Shown here in pieces: positions 50,779 to 63,495 of a stretch of 64,000 bases of DNA. Under the pieces are notes generated by a model, which was not told the DNA's origin, made no database searches, and worked only from the letters and a program-made list of their open reading frames with translations. The first letter of the stretch is position 1. The number at the start of each line of letters is the position of its first letter. Origin of the DNA: Brachypodium distachyon. Taxonomy: Eukaryota; Streptophyta; Magnoliopsida; Poales; Poaceae. The stretch is taken from contig NC_016132.3 in assembly GCF_000005505.3 (NCBI RefSeq), positions 13,134,501 to 13,198,500 on the forward strand, in the 5' to 3' direction. A program made the translations under genes and the position numbers.

Positions 50779-53028
50779 TCACTCTAGCTGGCGCGTCAAT
50801 CCAGTCATCTGCAGAGAGCCAATCCGTCCCCTTATCTTCAAGTAGCACCTCAGTGTTGTCACCACTTCGCACTCATCTGAATCAACACCGAGGCACGCGG
50901 CAACCTGAGCAAGAGCAGTCTCGTTGCCAGTGCAAACAACTCCAGGGCACACGCCCGCAAGCAGAGAGATGTCGTACAGAGTTGGGAACCAGGTCGATAA
51001 AGTAGTCGCGTAGTAGCACGAATGAACCGGGAGCTCACCAGGGTGTATGAACGACTGGAGAAGAACTTCCATCCCGTAGGCACCTCGGTAGGCCAGAAAT
51101 GTAGTCGTGTCAACATGAGTAGCTCCGGTAGATGCTAGAAGAGCGGCTAGTCTCTGAGGATGTACACGTGTTTCACCGGGTTCGATGTCCAGGTGAAAAA
51201 GCCAAACCCTGCCAAACCCGAGGCGCCCTTCACTGTTCATGAAACCCATCTGCACGTCAAACTTGGTGACCCCTCGAATGTGAGACTTGATGGATTGATA
51301 GTGTTGATTCACATGTCCACTGCACTGCCCAGGTACAATTACCTACAAGAGATGAACAGTTTAAGCTTATGGAGTACTAGTATAAAATGGGACCAAAACA
51401 ATACAAGACGTGGGAACTGTCGATACCTGAATACCAAGAATATCGAAATTGCAAGACATAAGTTGAGAGATCAAATTGGATTCCTGATCAAAGTTCTTTC
51501 TGTGAATCTCCATGCGAACAATGTCTGATGCAAAAATTCCTCTGCTGCACCGAATAGATAGGTGTAACTCCTCCACTCCTGAAAGCAAGCCTGTTCTTGC
51601 CCTGATCCTTTCCCTCTGGGCAACCTTGAGAATTTTAGCAAAGCACGACATGGTGAGCAACGCATCCGAACCAGCGAAGTGCTCGCCTCCTATCCTGTCC
51701 ACATTCAGGTATTCCTCGGTGGCAAGCGTCGTCAGCTTGCCATTCCAGCCTGGCTTGACGAGCTGAGCTAACACACGGACATCAAAGTATTTAGGGAATT
51801 GCTGCCTCATTTGGTACCCAAACGTGCCTTGCCTCGATGGCAACTGAATCCCGGAGCCTCCATATTGCAGCAGTCTTAGTATAAATGCGATGTCTCGATC
51901 GCCGTTATAAGCTAGCCATGTCACATCACTCTGTCCGAAAGGGAGATGGCATAAAAGCCCTGCATACACTATCTGTGGAAGAATTCCAAGCTTCTGATGC
52001 ATCAACAGGTTATGTCCTTGTTTCTTCAAGAATTCTACTCCTGCTGAATTGAAATCTCCGTGCTCCAAGTCAATCTGGAAATTGATTTCATAGGCTGCAA
52101 CCGGAACACTGGGTTCCCCTGGAAGTGGCTGCACGGCAAAGGCCATCCCTAGCTGCACGACCTGTCCGTTGTTCACAAAATCCTGAAGATGCCCGTACCA
52201 TTCCATGGCGCTTACTGGCCGAAACTTAACATCTGTGCTGCCGCTGGCGAGGTACTCCAAGTCAAGGGCGATGTGGAGGTGTCTTCTTCTGTGCTTGAGC
52301 ATCTCCTTGATCCTTCCGAAAGCTTCATCACTGTTGTCTCTCCAAATACTCTGAACCACAACATCAGCAATCAGACCTAATGGTGGCATAGGCAAGTAGG
52401 CATCGGCATCGGCATCGCCATCGGAGAGGAGGAGCTGGGGCCCGAATTGGGGGGCGTGGGCGTGGGCTTGGGGGCCGTACGCGCCGTGGGGCGCGAGCCC
52501 GCCACCGTAGGGGCTCGAGTCGAGCTCGAGCAGTTGGCCGTGGCCGGCGTGGGCTTGGGGGCCGTACGCGCCGTGGGGCGCGAGGCCGCCACCGTAGGAG
52601 CACGAGTTGAGCAGTTGGCCGTGGCCTTGGGGCCCGAAGTGGCGGGCGTGGGCTTGGGGACCGTACGCGCCGTGGGGCGCGAGGCCGCTACCGTAGGAAC
52701 CGGGGACGATCGCTTGGCCGGCGACGCGGACCGGTGCGGCGTGCGGGAATCCTGCCGCTGGCGTGGTGCTCCGCGGGTTGTAGTAGGCGCCGTGGTTGAA
52801 GCCGCCCGCGTCGTGGACGTGGCCCGGCGCGGCGTGCCCGTGCCCGTACACCGGCGCCGTGCCAAAGGAGGAGGAGGAGGAGGGGCCATGTACGGAGGTG
52901 GTGCCCTCCGCATTGGTGGCGGAGGCTTGGCCGTAGCTGGCGTAGCCCGGCACCGGCCCGCCTGGCCCTGGCGCAGCCGTGAAGTTCCGCCCGTACGCGG
53001 GGAAGGGAGGTCGGGGCGGTAGATTCAT
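50779..53028 (-). CDS. Double CAF1-domain protein with Gly/Tyr/Pro-rich repeat N-terminus
   Basis: Two exons, 53028..51427 and 51324..50779, give 715 aa; the ~100-bp intron is phase 0. Residues 1-215 are low complexity, with three ~30-residue repeats built on GLAPHGAYGPQAHA. Domain 1 (~215-530) is a CAF1-type DEDD exonuclease. Asp and Glu (IALDLEYLA, ~255) are present, the middle Asp lies in GDRDIAFILRLL (~376), and the last Asp in AGSDALLT (~453). Domain 2 (~535-715) matches the later CAF1 half: LAALLASTGA, YRGAYGMEVLLQ, then WFPTLYDISLLAGV. There the middle Asp is replaced and the first strand is not evident, so it is degenerate. CAF1 shortens mRNA poly(A) tails in the CCR4-NOT complex. Two such domains in one chain is unusual. 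An alternative acceptor 5 bases downstream (51320) would break the frame. Confidence 0.82.
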
Positions 53029-53213
53029 GGCGATCCTCTGGAAACTTGGCGAGAAAGTTTACCGGAGACGAGGGAGAAGGGCGAGGACTCGCGTCGCGGG
53101 GAGAGGGGGGATATTTGATTTTGATTCTGAGTTGTCGCTTTCCAAGGAAATACGCCTCTGGAAAGCGTATTTCTGTCTTCTCCTCCCCTTCTTGCTCTCT
53201 CATCTTATCGCCT
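53029..53213. promoter_or_regulatory. Short divergent promoter region
   Basis: 185 bases separate the ATG of the double CAF1 gene (-) from the ATG of a putative plus-strand gene. The interval is GC-rich on the left and CT-rich on the right, with no clear TATA box. Confidence 0.45.
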
Positions 53214-54798
53214 ATGGTGGCGGTGCGGCGGGCCTTCTTCGGCGGTTCGGCCGCATATACACCCATCGATTGGGGTTCCCCTCCAGCCCCCAGGTACGAC
53301 CTGCACTCTTCTTCCACTACCCCGCCGCCCCGCGCGCCGCCATTCCCACGGATTCACTAGGGTTCCGTCGGCGATTCAGTGGCAATTCAGTTAGCTTATC
53401 TCTTCATGGGTTATGACAAGGTTGAAGGTTCCAAGGAAAGATCCGCGCAGATTTCAAGTTAGCACCTACTCGTGACTGATTTGCCTGTGTTGTCTCTTGG
53501 GAGGCACTGTTTGTATGTTTAACAGGAGTACTGATATTATGATTTATCCTACCATTTAGTACTCCGTACATTGCTAAGCATTACAGTACTAATTAGCTGT
53601 GTGGTTTCTCCTAGGCTTCTAATTGCACGTCGTACATGCGTATGTTCTGTCCCTTTGGCCTGATACGATAGCAATACAGGATCCTTTGCACGTTGTACAC
53701 TAGTCATATAATGTCTATATGATGATTTTCATGGTATGTTGTTGAATTCATTCTCATGTGTTTCTTCTTACCTATGGTCTCATGGAGCTTTGCTGTCCTA
53801 CATTTATGCCTATTTCCCATCCAGCGATAAGATTGTAGAAAATGCTCGAGATCACTGACTTATTTACCACTTCTTGGACTCCTGTTCAAAGTCCTCAGCT
53901 CTAAGCTGCCATCAATCAACCAACACATCTGTTTTGTTCAGTGTACAAGCAGCAAGATACTAGCTCAACAATGACAAATGGGGCACTTTCACATGTTTAT
54001 GTGGTTGCACGATATCTAGGTTTAATTAAGTTACTCCCTCCGATCCATATTAGTTGTCGAAATATTACATGTATCTAGACGCTTTTTAGGCATAGATACA
54101 TCCATATTTGGGCAAATTTGAGACAATTAATACGGATTCGTGGGAGTAAATGATTTTCTTGCTTATGGCATATAGCAGGAGCAAGCAGTTCAGTGCATGG
54201 TTGCCTATTTTTGAGTGCTCACATCTATTTGTGGTGTGTACTCAATTACTTTTTATCCTGGTTACTTCTGACTTGTTTGCAAGTTCTATCTCTGAGAAGG
54301 AACTCACACAACTAGACATTGTCTGCAGATATAAGCACAATCATTTCCTTTGCCATTTTCATTCCTTTCGCGGTTACATTGTAAATGATAATGTACCGTA
54401 GATCAGAGCATAGTTAGTTAATTATTGAACCTTCTCGTGCAAAATATTTGACTTCACAACCATTCAAGGATGATAACTGATCATTATCTGGATTGTCCAA
54501 ATTGAGCACTTAAACATCTGTGGGCATTTATTTTTGCTGCATTCCCTGTAATACCGTCAAATCTCACTGTTGAACACCAAGTTCTATGTTTTCTTTTAAC
54601 TGTTCTGTGCTTTGTGTCTCAGGCTCTCAGCATCATTACTACCGGAATGGAGGGATTGATGATCTCTTCACTATTGGCGGGTCGCTTGCTGCTCCGGACA
54701 AGATGGATGCCTGGGAGGTGGTTGTGAGGCATTGCTCTGAGACTCTGGTCTCATTGTATGAAACTCAAGGAGAAGCTGGCTGCTCATCCATGGATTGA
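53214..54798 (+). CDS. Putative small gene, structure incomplete
   Basis: A first exon (53214..53293) starts at an ATG and ends in a good donor (CCCAG|GTACGA), encoding an Arg/Gly-containing 26-residue start. A convincing last exon begins after TGTGTCTCAG (~54620) and ends at 54798. It encodes GGIDDLFTIGGSLAAPDKMD and then WEVVVRHCSETLVSLYETQG, which looks protein-like and conserved in style, but I do not recognise it. The phases do not fit directly, so at least one middle exon must exist in the AT-rich gap or the two ends are unrelated. Confidence 0.35.
54034..54146. mobile_element. Stowaway-type MITE
   Basis: Terminal inverted repeats CTCCCTCCGATCCATATTAG and its partner CGTGGGAG at the right end, flanked by TA on both sides, length 113 bp. 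Ends and TA target are typical of Stowaway (Tc1/mariner-derived) elements in grasses. Confidence 0.88.
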
Positions 54799-55272
54799 AG
54801 ACTTGCTTGACTAGTTCCTTTTCTCTCTGTACTTTCTATGCATCCTATAAAATGCTTGCTTCGTTTGTAAAAATTGCTGTGCTCAGCCTTTTGTTATCCC
54901 TTCTGGGATTTGTACTACTGAACTCCATGGAACTCTTTCGTTCCTATTATAAAATCCAGGTAGTGGCCTCCCCTCCCGACTTCTTTTTGCAAGGTCGTGT
55001 TGCTGTTTGATTAACATATACCAATGCTCCAGCACCTTGTACTTTTCTGTCATCCACATTTAGTTTGACCAATTTGAAGGTGCATATATCTCTGGACTCC
55101 CACTCTTGCAGCTTTGGTATGGACGAATGCAATGGTTTCATGGTTCAAACAATATCTTCTTGTAAGATGCTCCCTAGTCTGGGCTAGTTTTTTCTTTGTA
55201 AAGTAATCATGTCTGCATTTGCTCTATCCTCCATTGATCTTTTACAGGTTGATACAGCTTATCTTTTACCTC

Positions 55273-55346
55273 CTCCGTCCTAAAATAAGTGACTTGGATT
55301 TGCATAGACTCTTAAACAAATTCACGTCACTTATTTTGAGACGGAG
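55273..55346. mobile_element. Short Stowaway-like MITE
   Basis: CTCCGTCCTAAAATAAGTGA at the left and GTCACTTATTTTGAGACGGAG at the right form a near-perfect hairpin of ~74 bp. The TA target duplication is not clear. Confidence 0.75.
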
Positions 55347-56043
55347 TGAGTATTTGATATTATCGTACAGTATGCTTGATATATACATGCCAGTTTTAGA
55401 AATTTTGTTAACTGCTGTCGTATAGAACACTTCCCTTGTTTGTTGTTACTGTAAAAAGATCCATTACATGCGTACATAAAGCGTTCGATAAATTTACTGG
55501 AGGCCCTTACTACTGTGCGATATATGTTGAGATAAACAGACAAACAACTGATTTATTGCTAATATGCAACTGGAGCCAAGCTCTCGCCCCACTTCGTGAA
55601 CAGGCCAAGCCGAGCCAGTCATCTGTGCTCGCTTGGCCTCTGAGCCGAGCCGAGCCGAGCTCAAAGCTCGCAGCCAGCCGAGCAAATGACAGCCCATTAT
55701 TCTCTTATTTTTTTGCGGGTAATAACAGTCCACGGATAATCCATCGCTCCTCCAGTGCCTTACGCCGCAGATCTCCTCCCGCCGTCTGCTCGCCGCCGAT
55801 CTCCTTCCTCCGGCCGTATCGCGAGTCTGCAGGGCCAATCTGCCGCTGCAACTGCTGCTGCTGTCTGGCCTGCTGGTGAGTTCCTCCTCCTCCCTCCCTC
55901 TCCCAAGTCTGAAGTCTCTATACTTCCACGCCCCGAGCTTCTTCCCTTCCTCCAATCTCATCTTGTCCCCTAATATTTTTTCCCCTCTCCCAACAGCCAA
56001 CATCGCGAGCCTGCCGTGCGTGGTGTACGCCGCCGGCAAAGCC
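55347..56043 (+). other. Upstream region and leader of the NUMOD3 gene
   Basis: Includes a GAGCC-type pentamer repeat (55647-55665, GCCGAGCCGAGCCGAGC) and a CT-rich segment (55740-56040) that probably forms the 5' UTR. The transcription start is not defined. Confidence 0.4.
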
Positions 56044-58178
56044 ATGGCGGCGGCGGCCCGCCGTTGTGCTAGGTAATTGCAATGATAATGTGAATGTGTT
56101 CATTCTTAGATTTTGGACCTTCTAGGACGAAATGTAGGTCGTTTGTTTTGAAGTCAAGGAAAAAACGATTTATCACACACACAGAAGGGCTCATGATAAA
56201 TTCAGTAGTTCAGAAACTGGCCTGCAACATGTCCATAGTTTTTTCCTTTTAATCCTTTCTTGAAACACGTTGTATCTTTCTGCTAAAAATATGCTTGCCG
56301 ACTCAAATCATATACAGGTCGAGTGTACCTTCTATGAGCTTCGAATGTGGTTCTGTCACACCTTCAAGAGTCAAACTCGCGCGCTGTAAGTGCCGTGTCT
56401 CGTCGGAGCGGGCTGTACTACAGAAAGAAATCCGAGAACGCAATCGATCGATTCGTGATCGAGAATTTGTTTCGTTCCTGTCATCCTTCAAAGTACAAGC
56501 TTCTAAACGATTGGCCTATGACATGGATGAACAATGGCCCCATCATTGTTCTTCTGACCGCGTCCCATTGTCAAGTGCACAGCCATCAAGTTATAAGAGT
56601 GATATGATGAAGCAAGTGCAAGGTCATCAACCTCACCTGCCATTAGATCTGGAAAATAATGTTAATCCCACTGGTTTATCGGAGAAGGAGATCGAAAGGA
56701 GACGGAAGATCGGTGCTGCAAACAAGGGGAAGGCTCCCTGGACAAAAGGAAGGAAATTAAGCAAAGGTATGACCATGCTCTCGCCGTTGAATTTTACATT
56801 ACTGTGAGCTAGATAAGCAGTATGTCAGTAGAGTACAATGAGGACTAAAACGTTGTCCTGTAGAGCACAAGCAGCTCATCAAGCAACGCACTATCGAGGC
56901 TCTGAGAGATCCCAAGGTGATGTCATGTAAGAAACCACTTGTACATCTACCAAAGAACTACTAGGTTATGGATTGTGAACTATCTGGGAAAATCAAGTCA
57001 ATTTCTTGCAATTTTTTCTTTTCTAATCCCAGGTTAAGAAGAAAATGATAGGACGTCGTCAATTACATAGGTAAATCATAAAATGCATATTTCTGTTATG
57101 TAAGATGGATGTGCAGATAATAAATATCTAGCTTTGCAAAACTTGAAACAAGTAATGGCTGATCATTTTTCAGACAAGTGAGCAAAGAGAAAATAAGTGC
57201 TGCGTTGAGAAAGATATGGGAGAGGCGAATAGTTTCTGTCAAGTCAAGACAGACAGTCCTTCAGATATGGTCAAATAGTATCGCCAGAGCAGCAAAAGAA
57301 GGTGGCCACTGCCAAGGTAAGCTGGATTGGGACAGCTATGGCAAGATAAAGTCTCAGATGATATCTATGTTCCTATGGAACAAAGAGAAGGAACGAATAA
57401 TCAAGAAGCTTAAAAGGACAGTGACAAAAATAGTAGCCAAGAAGCTTCAAGCAGCAGAGAGAATGGAGCTACAGACTAGAAGGGCAAGGAAGTTGAAACC
57501 TGAGAAGCTAGTTCTACAAAAGTCAGATGCTCAGCCGAGACGGGTGGTAGCATCTACAAGACCAAAGCTTAAAGAGAGGCTCACCAAGGTAATAGACATT
57601 TCCAATAATTGGTGGCATTGCAGTGCTTGAAAGGGCTTGTATTTACTTCTCTCATCGAGCCTAAAGCTTGTAAGCTCTTTTTTTGGCCTTCGGTACTCTC
57701 TGTTTACAGAGATGGTCGATGGCCTCATCTGAATTTATTTATTTATTTTTATCAGAAAAAGGTTCATCAGTGTCACACTTATTTGAATCAACTCTGTTTT
57801 CTAAGAATGCCCAGATTTTGATCCGTTTGGTTGTTTGATCTCCTTCCTTTGCACCATTCAAACATGCTGCTATACACTAATCATATACCGCACTTTCCTC
57901 ATTTACTTACTCCAGAGATGACCTGACATTAACTCCATGTTCTTATTCTGTCTTTATGATTGAAGTGGCATGGTCGCAAAAAGGAACTTGAAATTGTGAT
58001 AAGTCTACGGACAAGGAAAGGAGGAGCGGTGCGAAAGCCACCTGTCATAAGGCGGAGAAGGGCGGTAGTGGAGAGGCGAGCTGAAGTGGACTTGGTGATG
58101 GAGCCCGGGGTTCCATCTGGTCAACTGAAGGAACTTCACTTGCCTTGCAAGGATGGGCTCCCCTCGGCCGACACTTGA
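56044..58178 (+). CDS. NUMOD3-domain protein, probably organellar
   Basis: Six exons: 56044..56072, 56318..56766, 56864..56916, 57033..57070, 57174..57588, 57966..58178. They give 398 aa in phase. The N-terminus MAAAARRCARSSVPSM looks like a plastid or mitochondrial transit peptide. Residues ~130-200 contain GLSEKEIERRRKIGAANKGK, a tryptophan (APWTKGRK) and a second unit around RQVSKEKISAALRKIWERR. These are nuclease-associated modular (NUMOD3-like) helix-turn units known as DNA-binding add-ons of homing endonucleases and found in a plant family without nuclease domains. A long basic coiled-coil-like stretch follows, then a very basic tail. It probably binds nucleic acid in an organelle; the exact role is unknown. 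Confidence 0.85.
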
Positions 58179-58636
58179 CCTGATCTGTTGAGCTCATCCA
58201 GCTTATGTAGAGTTTTATTTCTTGCTTCTGGCCTCTGTTGATGATGTGTCAGGAGATTGTGCATTTTTCTTTCTTTTGCATTATCATTCTGGATTATTTG
58301 TTTATGCCAATGGGTACATTCTTTGGCAATGTATGATGTTGTTTGATGCCCTCTTTGGCAATGTACGTTGGGGGTCACCAGCATCAGAAGATCTATTTCG
58401 ATGTATAGCTCAGTAAAAAAAAATTCGCCAGGATGTTTTGGAGAGATTTCATTGTCAGGATTGTGCAGTCGAAGTTGCTGTGTATTCTCGTTGATCCGGG
58501 ATATTTTTTGAGAGATTTAATCTACAATATAAGATGCTCTGCACGTTTGTGCAAATAGAAATAATTTAACCAAATCATCAAGCACCAATGTAAGCTAGGA
58601 GTACTTAATTCCCATCCACTCTAATAACTCCAGTCT
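58179..58636. other. Intergenic between the NUMOD3 gene and the LINE
   Basis: 3' UTR of the NUMOD3 gene, an A run at ~58420, then AT-rich sequence before the first recognisable LINE endonuclease codons. The LINE 5' end and ORF1 are not identifiable. Confidence 0.4.
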
Positions 58637-60492
58637 CTGAACTTCCTTTGTTGGAATGTCCGTGGTCTTAATGCATCGGCTAAACATGATGCGGTTCGTG
58701 CTCGTGTGCTGGAGGATGATTGTTCTGTGGTCTGTCTCCGGGAAACCAAAAAAGTGTCCTTTGATTTGCAGTTTGTCAAGAAATTCGTTCCCCGCCGGCT
58801 TGACCACTTTACCTTTGTGCCGGCAGATGGTGTTGTGGGGAACTCGGGTGGGATAATCACCATTTAGGATGGGGCTCTTTTCTCAAGAACTGTCGTGGCT
58901 GCCCATCCCTTTGCGCTCCATGTGGAGCTTCACTCTAACCTTTCGGCTGACTGTTTTCACGTCGTCAACATCTATGGGCCGTGCACTGAGCCTGCCAGAA
59001 CAGAATTCCTTGACTGGCTATGTGCGCTGGATATTGGAGAAGAGGAAGACTGGATCTTCATGGGGGACTTCAACTTCTACAGATCTTTGGAGAACCGTAA
59101 TCGCCCGGGAGGCAATATTCAAGACATCCTCGACTTCAATAATGCAATTGCCTCGCTAGAGCTCAATGAACTCCCTCTCCAGGGTCGGGCCTTCACTTGG
59201 AGCAACATGCAGGAGGAACCTCTGCTGGAACAGCTTGATTGGTTCTTCACTTCCAACGCCTGGGTCATCAATCACCCCAACGCCACGGTCAAATCTCTGG
59301 TCCGTGCTTCCAGGTTTTCTTGAGGTTGTGGCTACCTTTTGGAATCTATCGGTCCGTGCTAATTCTTCTGCTAGTTGTCTGGTGCCCAAGCTTAAAGCTG
59401 TTAGAAGAGGGCTCAAAATCTGGAGCAAACGTTCTCCCCGGTTGGACGTTTGGATTGGCAATAGTGAATTGGTGGTTCTTGAGCTCGATCTCCTGGAGGA
59501 ATTTAGACCCCTGGTCAGGCATGAACGTAACTTCCATTCACTGTTAAAAACCCACATTGCTAAACTCCGAGGCCTCAAGAGACCGATCAAATGGACCAAG
59601 CTTGGCGATGAGTGCACCAAATTCTTCCACGCCTGGGCCACCAAGGCCCATTGTCGCAACGCCATCCCGCAGCTTCGCGGCCTCGATGGGGTAATCGCCG
59701 ACTCGCACCAAGCCAAGGCCCATGCCCTCTGGATCACCTTCTGCGCTAGATTGGGCCAGGCCGAACCACGGGTTTTACACCCCGATCTGGCCTCTCTCAT
59801 TCCTCGGCATGCAGGTCTGGAATCGTTGTCGGCTCTCTTCTCTTGTGCTGAAATTAATGATATTTTTAAGCGCCTGCGGTCTGATCGTGCGCCTGGGCCG
59901 GACGGGTTTAACGGCCTATTCTTCAAAAGCTGCTGGCACATTATCAAGAATGAGGTGTATGCGCTCTGTAATGACTTCTTCCACAACAATGTCAATCTCC
60001 GGTGCCTCAACACCTCTTTTATCACCCTCATTCTCAAGATCCTAACTCCAGAGTCTGTCAATGATTTTAGACCCATCTCTCTCTTGAACTCCTGTCTTAA
60101 GTTGATTACTAAGTTGCTTTCGATCAGATTACAACACATCATCCTTGAGCTGGTTCATGCCAACCAATATGGCTTCCTCAAGAGTCGGACCATCCAAGAT
60201 TGCTTGGCTTGGACACTTGAATATATTCATCAGTGCAAACACTTCAGGAGGGAAATTGTGGTTATCAAACTGGATTTCGAGAAAGCCTTCGATCTCATTG
60301 AGCATTCTGCCATCCTTGCCATCCTTCAGCATATGGGCTTTGACAATAAATGGATGGGCTGGATTGAGAACCTGCTCTCCTCGGGGTCTTCTTCCGTGCT
60401 CTTAAATGGTGTCCCAGGCAAGCAGATTCAGTGCCTTCGAGGTGTTCGTCAAGGAGACCCTCTCTCGCCTCTGCTTTTCGTCTTGGCTGCTA

Positions 60493-61821
60493 TGAAGGGG
60501 CGCGTAGAGATAAACAAAAACTTTTCCTACGCGAACTCCCAAGATCTAGCCGAGGTAGAAGGCCACGAGGATTACCACTAGACGCGCAGTTGCGGATTAT
60601 TGATGCGGCGCCTTGATGCAGTGCAGTCCCTCGATCCGATCCAGCCGATCCAATCCCGCGATCGTCGAAGTGCTGAACGTACAGCACCTCTGCCGGTATC
60701 CACACGTGCGAGGAGGAGCTCCGGCGGCGGACTGCTAGATCCGGTGCGACGGTTGAACTGAATCGGGCTAGGGTTCTCAACGCATGAGAGTGGAAAAAAC
60801 CGTGCCCTTTAGGCATCCCACGCCCCTGCTTATATATCGAGTGGAAGTGGGCTCCAAGCCTTGTGGCCCATCCACCCTGCGAGTCCAACTCGCATTGTCA
60901 GCCCAATTCCAGTTCGGGTCCAACCCGACCAAATACTTGCTCCCGCTCTTAAGTGTGTGACCCCACAGGCTCATGGCGACTTGGACACGATTGGAGTCCG
61001 ACTCACAATCGATCAATCGGTAGCGGCTCCTAGCAGAACGTGCCGACTCCCAAGTACCATCGAGTCATGACGACGTACCTTCCAATGAGACATACGTCTT
61101 AGTCCCTTTTTGCCTCACGATATACCTTGTCGAACTATAGGCGATTAATCGTCATCCCTTTAATAGTTCAACTCTCTTCTCGATCTGTGATATACGATTC
61201 ATCCGACTAACTCTTAGTCGATCGACCCGGTTAACAATTAACCAAGTCGCGCATGGCCATGCTTCCCGAATCATATCACTCGAGAGGGCCCAGAGAATAT
61301 CTCTCCAGTCGGAGGGGCAAAATCCCATCTTGGTTATCCACATCACACAGCTTGATTCTCAGTCAACCCGAACTCTGCCTTTATAACTGCCCTGTTACGG
61401 AACAACGTTTGACAGAACCTAAGTTGGTGATCCACAACTCGGATTGTGCGATAACCTCAGGTCTAAGGATTACATTGATTGAGACATGCAAATGACGACC
61501 TACTCGTTGCATCTCAATATGGGTCAGTCCGACTCGCTAAACTCTTTAGCCGAGTCCGTGTAAGCTGGAATGACATCACCATGCCCATGACAAGTGGAAC
61601 CGAGTCATCAGCCAACTTTCACATTAGTCTAGGTTATGTGTCCAGCACAACCTCAATGACTAAGGACAATTTAGTATGAACAACATGAATACATAGTTCC
61701 ACAATCAAATCACATATTCAATGATACATATCAGATGTCCAAACAAGGACAACTCAATAATATTTATGAATACATTGGGAATTACATCATACATGATTGC
61801 CTCTAGGGCATATTCCCAACA
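60493..61821 (-). mobile_element. Solo LTR of a Ty1-copia element inserted in the LINE
   Basis: The 1,329-bp insert is bounded by TG and CA and by a perfect 5-bp target duplication TGCTA (60488-60492 and 61822-61826). Removing it rejoins the reverse transcriptase frame. On the minus strand it begins TGTTGGGAATATGCCCTAGA, which I recognise as the LTR start of BARE-1/Angela/RIRE1-type copia elements in grasses. There is no internal region and no second LTR, so it is a solo LTR left by recombination. Confidence 0.9.
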
Positions 61822-63495
61822 TGCTAAACTTCTGCAAATCATCACCAACAGAGCCTTCCAACTCAATTTGCTGTGCCTCCCAATCCCTAATGGTGACGAG
61901 TTCTTCCCTATTATTCAGTATGCCGACGATACCCTCATTATTATGCAAGCTTCCAGCATCCAATTAGTCTACCTAAAAGCTCTTCTGGAATCGTTTGGGC
62001 AAGCTACTGGTCTGAGGGTTAACTTTGCCAAGTCTGGCCTCATCAACATCTCTGATCAGCGTGCTGAGGTTCTGGCGGGCACTCTTGGCTGTGCGATTGG
62101 TACCTTCCCGTTCACTTACTTGGGCCTGCCTATGGGAACTTCCAGGCCCAAAATCAAGGCTCTCATGCCAATTATTGACCGTATTGACAGGCGTTTAGCT
62201 TCCTGTTCCTCCTTCCTTTCCTTTGGAGGCCGCATCCAGGTGGTCAAATCTGTCTTCTCCTCCCTTCCTGCCTATGCTCTTAGTGTCTTCAAGGTTCAGG
62301 AAGGCTTCAAGGAGGCTGTGGACAAGCGTAGAAGGATCGCCCTCTGGAACAGGTCTGAAATCACAGGGAAATGCAAAGCCCTAGCAGCTTGGGACAGGGT
62401 CTGTAAACCCAAGAATAGAGGTGGTCTTGGAATCCTTGATCTCTCTGTCTTCAACGACGCTCAGATGATCAAGTTTATCTATAAATTCTTCAACCGATCG
62501 GAGGCTCCGCGGGTCAAGCTTGTCTGGTCTGCCTATTATAATGGCATTGTCCCCACAGATGATGACAGGAGGGGTTCATTCTGGTGGAGAGATTTGGTTA
62601 AACTAATCCCTGCCTTCAAAGCCTTTTCTAAGGGAATGCCAGACAGTGGGGATTCCTTCTCCTTCTGGCAAGATGCCTGGGTTGGTGAGCCCCTCAGTAG
62701 CCGTTTCCCTAGAGCATTCTCATTTGCCATTGATAAGAGCATTACTCTCTCCAACTTTGTTCTTGCCAGTGATCACTTGGACCACTTCGCGCTACCTCTT
62801 TCCAACCTGGCTTTTCAGGAATACCAGCAAATCGTGGCTTGCGTGGCTCATACTCACCTTGAGCCCCATGAAACTGATCTTTGGCTTTGTCAATGGGGCA
62901 GTGGAACTTTCACCTCGAAGCTTTACTATCAGCACCACTTCCCTAGAATCCACACTGACTCTCAATTCAACTGGATTTGGAAGAATCGTTGTGTCCCTAA
63001 GATCAAAGGCTTCATGTGGCTTCTTGCTTGTGATCGGCTCAACACCAGGGATTTGATGGATCGCCGCCACTGCAACCGAGATGGGATTCTTACCTGTGCC
63101 TGTTGTACTTTGAATGCTAGAGAAACCAGAGATCACCTCTTCTTCAAGTGTGATTTCAGTTTAAACTATTGGTGCACGATTGGCCTCGATTGGACTAGTC
63201 TTGGGCCGGACCCCCCCTTCATGGCCTTCATCCGGCACTCCAAGAACTGTCTGCACAAGGAACTTTACAAGGAAATCTTCCTCTCCGCGGCGTGGGAACT
63301 CTGGAAATGCAGAAATGATCTCATTTTTAACAATGTCACTCCTACTGTTCAGACTTGTCTCTTAAAGCTCAAAGTCTCTCTTAAAAATTAGAGTTGTAGG
63401 TTTAAAGAAGGCGCCAGGGAGGCGCTAAGGGCATGGCTCATCTCTATTGCCTCCGTGCCCCAAGTGAGTTCTCTTCCTTTTCCTCTCTTTGTCTC

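Noticed and set aside
52447..53022. 191-codon plus-strand open frame, Gly/Val/Ala-rich
   Set aside because: Shadow of the repeat-coding N-terminus of the double CAF1 gene.
59156..60142. 328-codon minus-strand open frame
   Set aside because: Antisense to the LINE reverse transcriptase; no known domain.
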